64,000 nucleotides of DNA from Stenopsyche tienmushanensis (taxonomy: Eukaryota > Arthropoda > Insecta > Trichoptera > Stenopsychidae). The notes under the pieces were generated by a model that was not told the origin of the DNA, did not search any database, and worked only from the letters and a program-made list of their open reading frames with translations. The stretch spans positions 248,001 to 312,000 of the forward strand of contig WACJ01000333.1 in NCBI GenBank assembly GCA_008973525.1. The letters are read 5' to 3'. Position numbers and translations under genes: made by a program. Positions 1 through 11,129 of this stretch are shown here, one piece after another; position 1 is the stretch's first letter; the number at the start of each line of letters is the position of its first letter.

Positions 1-724
1 CCTCAAAATGATCCCAAAGAAATAGCATATTTTTTAAGGATCTCATAAATTAGCATCTCCCAAAATACACACACAATAATCTTGTGTCTCTCGAATATAA
101 ATACATTAATAAAGGGCGCAAAATAGCCTACGGACGAAAAGGTAAGGCTCGTAGAATAATAATTTAATAGCCTTTTTATATCGAGAAAAAAAGTAAGGAC
201 ACTCAAGGTCATATCCTTAATGAAAATTTTAACATCGTAATTTTAGTCCCCCTCTCGAGAATATTCCCGTTGAATACGGAAATAAAAAGACGGGCTTCCT
301 TTTCATTTTTCCTTCCTTTATTTTATCAAACAAATTATACGTCCCGGGACAAAGATAGATGGCATTTTAGTCCGGCGAGGACCGGTGCAAATACTCGGCA
401 CTAATACTAATTACTGTAATCACTAATGCGAATAATTTGTATGGCGATAATCCTAAGATTGGCCAAGGATGCTGAGAAATAAATAAGACATATTTATTAC
501 CCTAATAAAATACACGTACGACTGTAGATGCGAATGTGTGCACGCCTGGATCTCCATAGTGTTAACCAACGAATGCTTATAAAGAGAAAACAAGAAAATT
601 GTACACAATTAAAAGTTTAATTAAAGGACTAATTTAATCAATATAATATTTCGCCAGAAATATAATCTATCAAATTAGGTTACGAAAAATTGCTCTCGAA
701 AAATATTAAATACTTAATCGTCCC
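1..724. other. no gene seen
   Basis: AT-rich sequence without a credible frame, splice pair or repeat partner in the window. Confidence 0.5.
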
Positions 725-1259
725 TTAACCTTTTGAGGAGTGAGCAAATTTACAATCGATGAAATCGTCGATGCTATAATCGCTTTACACCGATTATAGT
801 CTGTCAGCTCCTATCAGCGTAAGACAATCTTCAATTCGAAGCAGAGTCAATTGCAGACAAACACTGTTGATAGCATACAAGACCACTTCATTTCTTCACA
901 TAAACAAAACACAAATAATCGATTCATTTGCTCCTGCTTTACAAGGAAATGATAATTTGACAAAGACTCATTCAACAAGTTAAATAAATAAACACTGTCG
1001 ATAGCACAAAATATTCGGTAATTTCTTCAAATAAACAAATACACACTTGAAATCGAAATCATTATTAGTCGATAAATTTGGGCTAACGATCTATACAATC
1101 GTGCGATGTATACGGGGAAGCTCTCCGTCTCTGTCTCCCGAACTGCGCTACGTTCTCTCTCTGTCTCTGTCTGTCTCCGAGCTCAATGTACAAGAGCGCT
1201 CTTTCTGAATAAGTGGAGGGAGATCGCAGACCCTGCGATGATCCTCCTTTAGGGGTTAA
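725..1259 (+). mobile_element. TTAA-flanked MITE, copy A
   Basis: The element lies between TTAA at 725-728 and TTAA at 1256-1259. It starts CCTTTTGAGGAGTGAGC and ends CTCCTTTAGGGG, which are imperfect inverted ends. The interior carries the family landmarks: CACTGTCGATAGCACA, GATCTATACAATCGTGCGAT, and a pyrimidine-rich stretch of repeated GTCTCTGTCT. No coding capacity is credible; the reverse-strand open frame inside it is a by-product. TTAA duplication suggests mobilisation by a piggyBac-like transposase. It is the reference copy for the twelve others in the window. Confidence 0.85.
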
Positions 1260-1495
1260 GTTGAATTTGGATGAATAACAGTGCATGTGCAACAGATATT
1301 TTTTTATTGTAATGGGTAAATTTTCCGATCCGAAACTCCTAGTAGAGTTAAGTCCTAATCCGATATTGCATGCTGCTTTTTTGATTTGAGTTAGAATACC
1401 ATAAATACTAGTAAAACAGTAAATGATGTACAAGTGATAACAATCCGTAGAAATCTAATATAAGTTTCAAATATTTATATCAAGCAATATAAGCT

Positions 1496-1660
1496 TAAGG
1501 GATGAACAGAGAACGGGAAGACCTTCGAATTTTGATAACGACGTAATAAAATCCCTAATCGAGACCGATTTACGGCAAACAATTGAGTTATCGCAAATAC
1601 TAGGATTCCAATGGATCAGTGTGCAAATACACTTAAAATTGCAAATCACCGCGAGCTTAT
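1496..1660 (+). pseudogene. mariner transposase fragment (N-terminal HTH region)
   Basis: The plus strand reads RTGRPSNFDNDVIKSLIETD, then a block close to RQTIELSQILGF. This matches the linker and second helix-turn-helix of mariner transposases (usual pattern RSGRPS-F-DD---LIE-DPRQT-REL--IL). The rest of the gene is absent, and the frame degrades after about 50 codons. It lies between MITE copy A and the hAT fragment. The reverse-strand open frame at this site is a shadow. Confidence 0.75.
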
Positions 1661-2013
1661 TACAAGTGCACCGCGAAAAAACAGTGAAAACCGAAAAAGT
1701 CGTTGGCGAAATTATGAAAGTCAACGAAAGAGTTAATGTAATTTGGAATTAGCCAAATCAATTGCGCGTATGTTAGCCGTTTAACGTAGACTTTGGGTAT
1801 TCTACGCCTCGCAGCCGCAGTCTATTCAAAGTGGAGTAAATAAACATGCTGTGGAGAAACAATCGTCTTTGAAATCCAGCACCATCACCCTGTGGAATCC
1901 TTCTCGTCAACGTTACGGGAGACGCGGCAGTCGCAGGCCGTCAGAAGCTCTATGAACGGAGCTAACTGGGACTGGTCGACAGAAGCAACACGAACATAAC
2001 TGGGCCCCTTACA

Positions 2014-2689
2014 ATGGATACATTTATTACCAAACGAAATCGTGAATCAGATCAAAATATTAATGACACAGGGAGTACAAGTGAAAGAAGTAGTGACGAT
2101 ATTACTAGACATCATACGTCTTGTAGCGTGGGCGATATATCATCCCCGCATAGTAGCGGCATCTTCCACTTCTCTTCAGGTGCAATGTGCTATTTTAGCA
2201 GCGCCACCTCTTGTGGCCCTGCGGAGCCATTGCACCTGCTTACCGACCGATCGCTTCTTGCGCGTGCATCGTTACCGGCTGGGTAGTGACGCGCAGGAGG
2301 CGGGAGTCGAGGGAGTCGTCCGTTGGCCTTGGCTGCGGGAGGTCGTCCCTCCTGCAGCCAGACCTCTCTCTCTCTACCTTTGCTGGGGAATAAACAGTTA
2401 TCCTGTGAAGAGAGTCTTTCTGTTCAACGCCCTTCGTATTCCCATCCATTCGTCCAGTACATCACAGCCCGATAGCAGAACGGACCCGTGCGGTAGCGCG
2501 GCCATCCCGACGAGCACGTGGAGGCGGGGAGCCGCCCGGGGACTCTGCCCCGAGAGCGCCCCCGCCTCAAACGTTACAGTCTCATACAAAAGAAAATGTA
2601 TCCAGTAAAATCAGAAAAAATAATCGACAATATTCTAAAGAACATTTATGTTTCGGTTTTACGTATTTTTACGCATTATGTATTTAACT
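2014..2689 (+). pseudogene. hAT (ZBED5/Buster-like) transposase start, interrupted by a solo LTR
   Basis: Translation from the ATG at 2014 gives MDTFITKRNRESDQNIND and then a Ser/Asp/His-rich stretch to 2121. An LTR occupies 2122-2578. Beyond it the frame resumes at 2583 and includes RQYSKEHLCFGFT before a stop at about 2689. An MD-F--KRKR start followed by a RKY-E-YL-FGFT motif is typical of hAT-Buster/ZBED5-like transposases. No BED finger or catalytic part follows. A hAT terminus at 4402-4473 may belong to the same element. Confidence 0.65.
2122..2578 (+). mobile_element. solo LTR of an LTR retrotransposon
   Basis: It starts TGTAGCGTGGGCGAT and ends CAAACGTTACA, giving the TG...CA ends and a short inverted terminus (TGTAGCGT/ACGTTACA). 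The 4-bp sequence GTCT is present on both sides (2118-2121 and 2579-2582). AATAAA near 2390 is a plausible poly(A) signal, just downstream of a strong hairpin at 2331-2359. At 457 bp with no internal region, it is a solo LTR left by recombination. A 4-bp duplication fits Gypsy or BEL/Pao types. The forward open frame across it is not a gene. Confidence 0.85.
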
Positions 2690-2864
2690 CAAAGTATGAG
2701 TATATTTGAAAACTTCGGTATTTCGGATTGATATTGGGCTATTCGAAAGACTTACCTAAAACAAAGAATTTAAACATCCATTAGACCAAATATTTTGTGT
2801 GTATATTTTAGATGACAAATTAAATGTTAGCTCAAATTTATCTTGTAAATCTTATTATCCTTAC

Positions 2865-3057
2865 CTGAGAGCTCTTACTGCATGAATTTTGAGGTCCTGG
2901 ACACCTTTGGAATTTAGTTCACCAGCAGTTCTTTTGAACCACACTGTACAATTTTTCACAACGTCCATCTAAACTTAAAACTATTGATTGATCAAGGCTG
3001 GTCGATTTCGTAATCAAACAATTGCGGATTGCTTTTATATTAAACACGATTTCATAC
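2865..3057 (-). other. weak candidate exon or decayed gene fragment
   Basis: On the reverse strand an AATTTCAG acceptor precedes 193 bp that end at a CTCAG/GTAAGG donor. One frame stays open for about 45 codons, with the stretch SLDGRCEKLYSVVQKN, then meets a TGA. A second frame starting ATG GAC GTT is open to the donor over 35 codons. No single frame crosses the whole interval, so a real exon would need a frameshift or a different acceptor. I noted a faint resemblance of the first frame to the middle of Rad9 checkpoint clamp proteins but cannot support it. This may be a pseudogene or chance. Confidence 0.15.
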
Positions 3058-3274
3058 CTGAAATTAAATATTTGACACATTTTAGTCCAATTATTTAGCT
3101 ATTATTTAGATGATATATTTTTAAAATGATATATGATGTATTTTCTTTAATCTAAGGAAAAATTGATGCTTAATGAAGCTTTTAGTTATGAAATGCTAAA
3201 TGAATCACTTCCGAATATCGTATTTTACATATACATTTGAATGTTAGTCGTGACTTTAATAAAATGATACAAAA

Positions 3275-3525
3275 ATCGGACCTAAATCCTACATCTTAAA
3301 ATAGACATCTTGATTTTCCAATCCACTATGAGTATTATTTCCGATCTGTGTTCTTGAAATCTCAATGCAATTGTTCAACATTAAACATTTCGATAATAAG
3401 CCTAATAATCGTATTACAATATACTTAAAAACTATGACTACTTGCCTCAATATTTTAGCTGCATGACGATCAGGATACAGTCTGGAACATGGATCACATT
3501 CCAGAACGGCACTGTATTAAAAAAT
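3275..3525 (-). repeat. inverted partner of 4010-4185
   Basis: Reverse strand: ACAGTGCCGTTCTGGAATGT, CTGATCGTCATGCAGC, TTGAGGCAAGT and, after a longer spacer, TGTCTATTTTAAGATGTAGG. The plus strand at 4010-4185 carries diverged versions in the same order. Neither copy shows a clear reading frame. Confidence 0.55.
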
Positions 3526-4009
3526 ATCACTTAACATACGCACATGCACATCCTAACCTGTCAAAATAAAATATAGCTCTGCACCGAATATTGTTGCATA
3601 GCATAAACTCGACGGACAAATTGAAACGCATTTATGATAAATTATTAATATTTATAAGAAAAACTATTTTTTAAAAATCATGGGATTAAATAAGCTGCTG
3701 CGATATATTCCCAAAAATATTATTTTTCAAGAAAAATCACCATCCTTTTCGTTGCATAAATATATTATTTTTTAATGAATTTCAAATTTGATAAAAATAT
3801 TTTTGGGAATATATCAAAAGAGCTCATCTTAGAGAGAATCTCATGCATTCTTTCAATAGTTTTTCATAATAATTTACATTTAGTATTAATACATTTATAT
3901 TCGTACGCTCAGTTGAGCCGTCGAATTAAGCTAGGCGAAAATCAGTGCGTGTTCGGTTCTTAGGTTATACGGTTTGGCTTAATCGTCAGAGGGATATATC
4001 TTAATAAAT

Positions 4010-4185
4010 AAAGTGCAGTGTTGTTCCAGAATGCGTCCCGTACTCCAGGATCTATCCTAAACGTCATGCAGTGTCGATACTCAGGCAAGTGTTCTTAGTT
4101 TTTTAAGCGTTTTGTACTGCGACTTATAGTAAATTGGAGGTCCTTGATGTCTATTTTAAGATGTAGGACTTAAAGCCGATAAATT
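4010..4185 (+). repeat. inverted partner of 3275-3525
   Basis: GCAGTGTTGTTCCAGAATGC, CTAAACGTCATGCAGTG, TCAGGCAAGTGTTCTTAG, and TGTCTATTTTAAGATGTAGG. It is shorter in the spacer than its partner. It lies between the candidate hAT fragment and the hAT terminus at 4473. Confidence 0.55.
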
Positions 4186-4401
4186 ATGTTTTTTTTTAAA
4201 GCCACGATAAACTTTTGATTTTATTGTCACAATAGAATTGTTTCTAAGGAAAAATTAACTAACTAAATATATTTTCAATATTAAACATTTTTATATAATT
4301 TGACATAAAAAGAAAATATGTAAAAAAATGGTATGTAAATATTATTTTTTTAAATATGTAATAAAAATTATGTCTATGTATACAAATTTTTTCGACTTCT
4401 T

Positions 4402-4473
4402 AATTCTGGTGCACCGCCACTTTTTCCCATGGTCAAAAGTGCACCGTGACTTCAAAAAGGTTGAGAATCACTG
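4402..4473 (-). mobile_element. hAT-Buster-like terminus
   Basis: The reverse strand from 4473 reads CAGTGATTCTCAACCTTTTT, then GTGCACTTTTGACCATGG and a further GTGCACC. This matches the terminal repeat style of hAT-Buster elements. No partner end was found in the window, though the ZBED5-like fragment at 2014 lies on the correct side. The 8 bp beyond the end are CTCTAATA. Confidence 0.6.
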
Positions 4474-4479
4474 CTCTAA

Positions 4480-5458
4480 TATAAGGCAATCGCTTCACCC
4501 TGTATGCATCAATTGTGATTTTATAATTCTATGATAGAATAGAAGACTTCTTATGGCTTATTAACAATATAAATTGGTTGATTAAACAACGCGTACAATT
4601 AATTGAAATTTGTAACACTTAACTTGGCGCATCAGATCCAGCCTTAAATACGTATGGCTAAATTAGGCAGTTTCATAAGATACAAAATATTAAAAAATAT
4701 TCGATCAAATCTGGCTAAAAATCAGTTTTTTTTTCAATCTCCAGTATGCAAGGTAAGTAAGTAGCGTTATCAGGTGGGAAATAAGGTAGTAGTTAAAACT
4801 TGCACTATTAAAGTTGGATATTAGTTAAGAAAGTGTTTCACAAGGAAAGCACAATAGAGAGCACTTGTGCATCTAATTAAATTTAATGTCTAGTGGAAAG
4901 AGTGAAGGTGGGAGGCAGCGCCAGGATGTAGACAGGAGCCGAGGGGATGTTTGAATCAAGTTTAAACTCTTTATTTGAAGATCTCCATGCTTTGTCAGTG
5001 GTAGACGGAAACTGCATACATAATGAGCTTGTGCAAGCATCGCTTCATATATGCTTTCAATTACTTCCTTACATTCCCCGTACCGAGTTACTTAGGCATC
5101 CAGCTGCTTTGCCTTACACAAATATCATACTGCACGGAGCGGCAAATTCTCCACCTTTGTGAACAAATTAACTCCTTATGCCCCCCTTGACTCCATTTCA
5201 AATAATATGGATGTCTTCAGATTTTTCATCCTCCCCTTGAACACATCCATGAAACAATTATTTTAATCTGCTCTGCAGCATAACAAAGTTCTCGCAAAGA
5301 TATGATCAATCGTATATTTGAAAACAAGGGACATAAAGCAATCATAAATGCACACACTTTTCAATCGATCTAAAAAAGGATGACAATCTATCTTTTCCTG
5401 CATGCAATGGCAGCTTATAAATATTTTAATACATTTTAATAATAATATATGTCATTAC
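4480..5458. other. no gene supported
   Basis: A 71-codon plus-strand frame at 4947-5162 is more balanced in composition than its surroundings (it includes HALSVVDGNCIHNELVQASL). It has no motif I recognise and no clear splice sites. Confidence 0.3.
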
Positions 5459-5947
5459 TAGGGAATCTAATCCCGAGATCCCAGATCTCGGACAGTTTTA
5501 GCTGCTCATGAATCCCGGGATTAGTAAACGTAATCCCCAAAAATTTAGGATTGAAATTTTTATCTAACAGAAATCGTACGCCTCACCAGCACGATGAAGG
5601 CTACTAAATCGAGACATTCCCGCCGAAGTCATGACGCTTTAAAACAGTGGTGTAACTACTAATTGGCGAGCTTGGGCGACGCTTAGGGGCAGTAACTGTC
5701 TAATCTATGTATACATATACATATAGTACATATATATTTTTCAAATTGTTATATTAACCTTTACCTACCGGTGATGTATTTACTACACTTCGGCTCTAAT
5801 AATGGGAATATCGATATGAAATATAATAGATACGGGATTCAGATTTTTTTGTATTCCTCCGTAATATAATAACGAATCACATCAAAGTATTATAGTATAT
5901 AAGTATTCATCTGCAGCGACGGAAGTAAATAATTTGTCGGGAAATAG
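5459..5947 (+). mobile_element. hAT element with AATCCCGGGATT repeats, left part (copy 1)
   Basis: It starts TAGGGAATCTAATCCCGAGA and has the perfect 12-bp palindrome AATCCCGGGATT at 5511-5522. Then comes the shared leader around AAATCGTACGCCTCACCAGC, and the conserved CTACCGGTGATGTATTTACT. The same sequence recurs at 54590-55150 and 60168-60480. The TAGGG end is Ac-like. It is cut off at GTCGGGAAATAGG before any transposase sequence. Confidence 0.75.
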
Positions 5948-7527
5948 GTATTGATTGAAATTCAAAAACAAGTTATGACTACCAACTCAGAATTTTCATA
6001 CACGAATTTATTAATAGCAACAGTTTGTTGTTATAAAAAGAAAAGTATAATAAATTCCATATAGGATAAGCACGCATAATATATACCCAGATGTTAGCAA
6101 CAACCGAAGCTAATTGAATGAACGATATTAATTGAATTAATCCTATCCTTCTTTAATCCATGGCGGAACTTTTATTTATCGCTTATGTGCTTAGCCCTGT
6201 GGGGCGAGAGGTCTTAAACGAATAAATCCTAGCTGAGGCACGAAGGCTAAAGATCATCCGACCGTCAGATCCTGGAGGATCAGACGGAAACACCCCAAAG
6301 GGTTGACGAGCAAACGGCCACTTTCGAGGGAGGGCCGTAGACACAAGTGGGGAATTAAAATTCCACGGGGCTCAAACCAATTGGGCCCGGGCCCAATTAA
6401 GCCTACGGGCGAGCGTTTCGTGGAGCGTGTTTTATAAATTAACACGGTAGCGTCCGGCTGCGCCCCACAGAAGGACATTAGTACCGCACGGGCAAGGACT
6501 ACTAATGCCGGGTCGCGGATAACAAGGGACACAGATATAACAGCTGGACCGTTTGTTTTCTGATCACGTACCCTTCCAGGGCCCGCTTATAGTTTTCCAA
6601 AATGAATGGGGTACGTTGGCATTAAGCCGGTCGATGATTCGGGGTTGTTAATTATTTTAGTGAAATACGCGCAGGGGCTGGATTATGGGATTTTTTATGA
6701 ATTACAAATCGCATATGTGGCATTGACAAGCGCGGAATTAAACACCCTCCCCACTGCGTAAGAACGGCAAATCGCATAATGATATATGACTGTAATATAC
6801 GAGCGTACCCTGTTACGTTCAACTGGTATGCTATCTAAGTAATATCTCCATTAACTTGATTGATTGGTGTGGCTGTTGGGCTAATAGAGAAATTCGGTTA
6901 CTCGTAAAATTTGCTATAACTCGAGCAATCAAGGCACTCCGTGTATAAGAATATATTCAAACGTTAAATGCAACAATAGAGCGTACATCAATTAAATTAA
7001 TACATTTCATAGTACTAACAACAGAGAGCAAAAGCTTATATATTCGATTAATTAAGAGAACAACTACCAGCAAGCCAAAAAATTCAAATAAGAAATGAAC
7101 ATAAACATTTATGTCAAAATGAAACTCGGACAATGAGTGACACATAAAATTATATTTGAATGTATAAAAATTAATTACAACAACTTTGTACGAATTTCAC
7201 AATACTATATTCTTACAATCTTAATACAATTATGTAGAAATATGACATGCTTATATATTAAATTAATTTGTTATTGGGCGTACCATATGACCGTTCGGAA
7301 TTCAAATTTGAGATTCAAAGTGCTATAACTTTTACTTTTGAATTTGCTAGTCTTTGGTTACGGAACATTTTATTCCTTAAAATGCACTCTAAGTGCGAAA
7401 ATCTTTTGAAAAAAGATTTGGCGATAAGGTAGTTATGGTAAAATCTGATATTTTGGCTTCCCTGCCTTTAAAAAGGAATAATTTATAATGCCCTTAATTG
7501 TCCACCATACAGTTACCATGCGTTTTA
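5948..7527. other. unique non-coding stretch
   Basis: A GC-richer island at 6160-6720 (GGGCCCGGGCCCAATTAAGC) is bounded by AT-rich DNA. Frames on both strands lack motifs, so it looks like intronic or intergenic sequence. Confidence 0.4.
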
Positions 7528-7682
7528 ACCCTTTGAGTAGTTGCTATATTTGTATATCCGTCACTTATCATCCGTACAAATCCACTTATTTGTCAGGACC
7601 GTCGCAGCGTGTATGAAGTATGTACATAAACAAATATACACTGTCGATCGCACACAATATTCGATCATTTCTTCATGTAAAC
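7528..7682 (+). mobile_element. TTAA MITE, copy B (3'-truncated)
   Basis: Begins AACCCTTTGAGTAGTTGC and continues with the CACTTATCATCCGTACAAAT and GTCAGGACCGTCGCAGCGTG motifs of the second subfamily, then CACTGTCGATCGCACACAAT. Homology stops after TTCTTCATGTAAAC, so the right half is missing. It abuts a Tc1/mariner scrap. Confidence 0.75.
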
Positions 7683-7721
7683 GTATCTTCCAACTTTCAA
7701 TAAGTCATTAAACTTGATGGT

Positions 7722-7830
7722 TCTATACAAAGAAATCCAGTAGGAAATGGGACCTATGTGTGAAACGTAGAAAAATACCCCCCTTAACCCTTTAAAAAAT
7801 TCTGTCGACCTATGTGCCAAGCACTCTGTA
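7722..7830 (-). repeat. Tc1/mariner-type scrap
   Basis: ACAAAGAAATCCAGTAGGAA and GGGACCTATGTGTGAAACGT match the 39.15-39.28 kb remnant in the same order. No transposase codons beyond a few residues can be read. It adjoins the truncated MITE copy B. Confidence 0.55.
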
Positions 7831-7844
7831 TACATAAAATGAAG

Positions 7845-7975
7845 CAACCACTATAATAGTAGTGCGCCTATTTTATTATATATTACACAATACAATATTT
7901 CATCTTTTCGTTAAAATTTTCCGTTAACAAATGGAACGAAAATCAATGCATAAAATCATATATTCCTAGGAGATA
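7845..7975. repeat. dispersed AT-rich repeat, copy 1
   Basis: GCAACCACTATAATAGTAGT, TATATTACACAATACAATAT, TTAACAAATGGAACG, AATCAATGCATAAAATCA and TCCTAGGA recur in the same order at 52610-52765. Class unknown. Confidence 0.5.
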
Positions 7976-8284
7976 ATTCAGAAAATAAAAAGGTTACGAA
8001 AATAAATCTTGAGTAAGATGATATTTTGACGGGATTTTTACCTTCACTTGTGGTTTTAAAACCACCAATACAGTCAACTCTCCTATAGCGTCCACTTCGT
8101 TTACGGCGTCTTTCACATAAGTAACGGGTAAAATACGTAAGGTAAATACCAGCTCGCGCGTGTTATTTAATTGCACTTATTAACAAACAAAACACGTAAA
8201 AATGTTGTATGGGTGCTTAACTTTCTATAGCGTGTTGTTTCTATAGCGATCCCTATATCGATTCTATAGAAGGGTCGACTGTAT

Positions 8285-8730
8285 TTAGCCCTTTGCAGAA
8301 GGAGCTAATTTTAAATCATCATAAACTTAAATGCTATATTTGTATGTCGGCCACTTATCATCCGTACAAATTCACTTATCTGTCAGGAGCGTCGTAGCAT
8401 ATACAAATTTTGTACATAAATATATAAACACTATCGATAGCACGTAATCTTCGGTAATATATTTGCGTGAACATAAACAATATACTTGAAATCAATTAAT
8501 TATATCATTCACATATCATTATTAGTCGATAAATTTAAATTAAGCATTTATAAATCGTACGGTGTATGCAAGATCCGACTTTGTCTCCCATTCACAATCT
8601 CTGACCTGCAAAATAATCTATCCGTCTCTGTTTATCTCCAAATTCAACGTGCAAGACACTCTCCGTCTCTGTCTGTCTCCGAGCTCAACGTGTGAGAATG
8701 CTCTTTCTGAATTACTGACATTCGGACACA
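8285..8730 (+). mobile_element. TTAA MITE, copy C
   Basis: A degenerate left end (AGCCCTTTGCAGAAGGAGC) is followed by the second-subfamily motifs CACTTATCATCCGTACAAAT, CACTATCGATAGCACG and ATTATTAGTCGATAAATTT. The pyrimidine-rich GTCTCTGTCTGTCTCCGAGC block is present and partly repeated. The right terminus is eroded, so the end is approximate. Confidence 0.7.
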
Positions 8731-8854
8731 ACACTATATCTTGCCTCTTTAATGGATTAAATGCATGAAACTCTTGCGCAGATGAAGTGAAAATCAGCGC
8801 TCAGGAAAAGTTGATTTTATGTATAGCTTTTTTCCAATTTCTTTACAAAAATTG

Positions 8855-8930
8855 TTGTACTGCCGCTTAGAGTTTCACTTTTCGTGACGTTCGAGCCAAT
8901 TTGCCCTACTGTGCTTGTACGTTATATGCT
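8855..8930. repeat. dispersed repeat (TTTCACTTTTCGTGACG type)
   Basis: CCGCTTAGAGTTTCACTTTT and CGTGACGTTCG are followed by AATTTGCCCTACTGTGC. The first part recurs at 29990-30020 (CCGCTTGAGGTTTCACTTTT), and the second near 34480 (AATTTGCCCTACCGCGCC). Short and of unknown class. Confidence 0.5.
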
Positions 8931-8959
8931 ATGAACGTTCTCCTCATGTCGTAATTAAA

Positions 8960-9815
8960 ACTTTTCATGACCTGATTGTATTTATCTAAGAAATACGAAC
9001 ACAAAATAATCTTCAACTACTCGTTAAGAAATGGGGCCATTTTAAAATAGTTCATACACACATGAGCGCTGTGGAAGCACGCAATATGTCGCGCTGGAAA
9101 CATTTAAAGCGGTACGATCAATGAATCCGTTCTAGGCAGCGCTACGGCTCTATTTTCGTCAACCAGTAATAATATTTTATCGGAAATGACGCCATAAAAA
9201 TAAACGGTGCAAGGAAAATCATAAAACATTAATATCGTGAAAGGCGTCACCTATCGACAAAGTGATTCCTTCCGGAGATGGTAGCTGGAGCGCGTCTCTC
9301 TCCAAGGGGTAAAAAGATTACCACTCCGCGGAGAACGGCGTCTATCTACACGTAGAGATAGGGGTGGTTGCGCCCTGGGTGTGGGAAATTGTTATTGAGT
9401 TTGCATCCCCGGCACAGCCTGGCGACGATAATGATAACTACCGCCAGATAAGTGTTTCAATTGTTAAGGCTCTTCTTCACCACCGCCGACAAAAAACTAT
9501 AATACAGCGAACAGCCCTACACAATTTCATAGGATATTAATTTTTGCGCGAAAATACATTGCCGATTTCCTGAGTGTAATAAAAAAAATCTAGAATAACC
9601 ATAATAAAATAAAAATGTAAATAAGACATAGTGTTTTTATTCAGTAATATCTAAAAAAAACGTATTTAAAGCAAAATATTCCAGTCATGTTTTGAATACT
9701 TTTTGAATGCAAAATATAAGCCATACTACAGAATAACTAAAAAAAATGGCATATATAAGGGTTTTTTTTTTAGAATAAGATACCGTAATTGCATATCCAT
9801 TTTACTAGTATTAGA
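8960..9815. other. unique non-coding stretch
   Basis: An island at 9240-9480 (GGTAGCTGGAGCGCGTCTCT, CGTAGAGATAGGGGTGGTTG) has no frame or repeat partner. Confidence 0.4.
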
Positions 9816-9817
9816 TA

Positions 9818-11041
9818 AAGCGGAAAGAAATGTCATTTTTTTGGTTGCGTCCTTTGCCATCAGTTTGCCTCGAGTTGCTGTCGAGTGAATACGTCAAGGT
9901 TGGTGTCATTTTGAAGATCTGTTGTTCTTATTTTTTAAATATTATTATATTTTTTAGCCATAGTGAAAATGTCCAAGCCAGAAATTGATGAGACCCATTC
10001 GCGATCTTGTTTACTGTTTTTGTTCGACAAAGGTTTAAAAGCAAAAGAAGCTATTCAGAGCATCTGTCATACATATGGCAACATATTGAATAGTCGAGAA
10101 TGCTATGGATGGTTCAAAAAATTCAAAAGTGGCGACAGAGATTTGAAAAATAAACCAAAATCAGGACAACCTCTAAAAAGCGATGATGACGCATTAAATA
10201 CTCTGGTAGAATCTGATCCTTGAAAAACAATAAAGGAATTATCGCTAGACATCGGCTGTCCCTGGTCGACAATAAAAGACCATTTGAAAAGACCCGGGAA
10301 AAAACATAGATAGGGATTTTGAGTACCACATTTTGAGTACATCAACGGGCTTGGAACAACGGATAACCATTTGTTAATAGCTATTGTCCAAGTATGAAAC
10401 CAATCCATTTTTAAAAAGGATCGTTACTGGGGATGAGAAGTGAATCGTCTACAACAGTTCGAAAAAGAAAAACAGTGGCTTTCTTCAAATCAAGTGCCTG
10501 TTTCTACCCCTCGACCGTCATTATCCTTGAAAAAGGTCCTCCTTTGTGTTTTTGGTGGGATTTTTTTGGCGCAATTCACTACGAATTATTAAAACCTGAC
10601 CAAATTGTCACAGTAGAGCTATACTGTGTATAATTAAATAGGTCAAAAGCAGAAATGCTCAAAAAGCGATCAGTGTTAGTTAACAACCAAAGAAGAATAT
10701 TACAGCATGATAATGCAAGACCACACGCAGCAAAGATTACCACTGCAACATCCACCGTATTCTCCTGATATTGCACCCTAAGACTATCATCTTTTCAAGT
10801 CATTAGAACATTCGCTTAGCGATAAAAAAATCACTTCTGTGGAACAAGTGAAAAATCGTTTGGATTCTTACTTTAGTGGAAAACCGGCCGAATTTTACGA
10901 AAGAGGCATTAAAAAGTTACCTAATTTGTGAAGGTCGATTATAAATAGCAATGGAAATTATCTAATTAAGTAATATTGTACAGCTTTTATTAAAAAAAAA
11001 AATTTCTCCGAACAACAAAAAAATGACATTTCTTTCCGCTG
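9818..11041 (+). mobile_element. mariner element, full length, inactive
   Basis: Inverted ends AAGCGGAAAGAAATGTCATT and (reverse strand) CAGCGGAAAGAAATGTCATT are each flanked by TA (9816-9817 and 11042-11043). The length, 1224 bp, is near the usual 1.25-1.3 kb of mariners. The transposase inside is broken. This terminal sequence differs from those of the other mariner-type elements in the window. Confidence 0.92.
9969..10931 (+). pseudogene. mariner transposase pseudogene
   Basis: The first ATG is at 9969; an in-frame GTG lies two codons before it. The frame is clean for 84 codons and covers the N-terminal HTH (ECYGWFKKFKSGDRDLKN) and GRP-like linker. It then hits a TGA at 10221-10223, probably from CGA, where related proteins have DPRKT. 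Later pieces in several frames keep the catalytic landmarks: VTGDEK, HDNARPHAA, and YSPDIAP followed by a stop then DYHLF, spaced as in a DD34D mariner. The C-terminus ends GIKKLPNL. At least five stops or frameshifts make it dead. Confidence 0.92.
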
Positions 11042-11129
11042 TAACCAATATAAACCAATATCTTTTTATATATGTATATTTGAGTTTTTTAGATTTACGC
11101 GAGTCATAGAAATGGATGTAACCCCTTCC

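Noticed and set aside
1083..1433. 116-codon minus-strand frame, also the open frames at 31000, 32060 and 32700
   Set aside because: These fall inside TTAA MITE copies and come from the pyrimidine-rich GTCTCTGTCT block.
2042..2608. 188-codon plus-strand open frame
   Set aside because: Most of it is the solo LTR read through. The genuine coding signal is the hAT frame from 2014, which is in a different frame.
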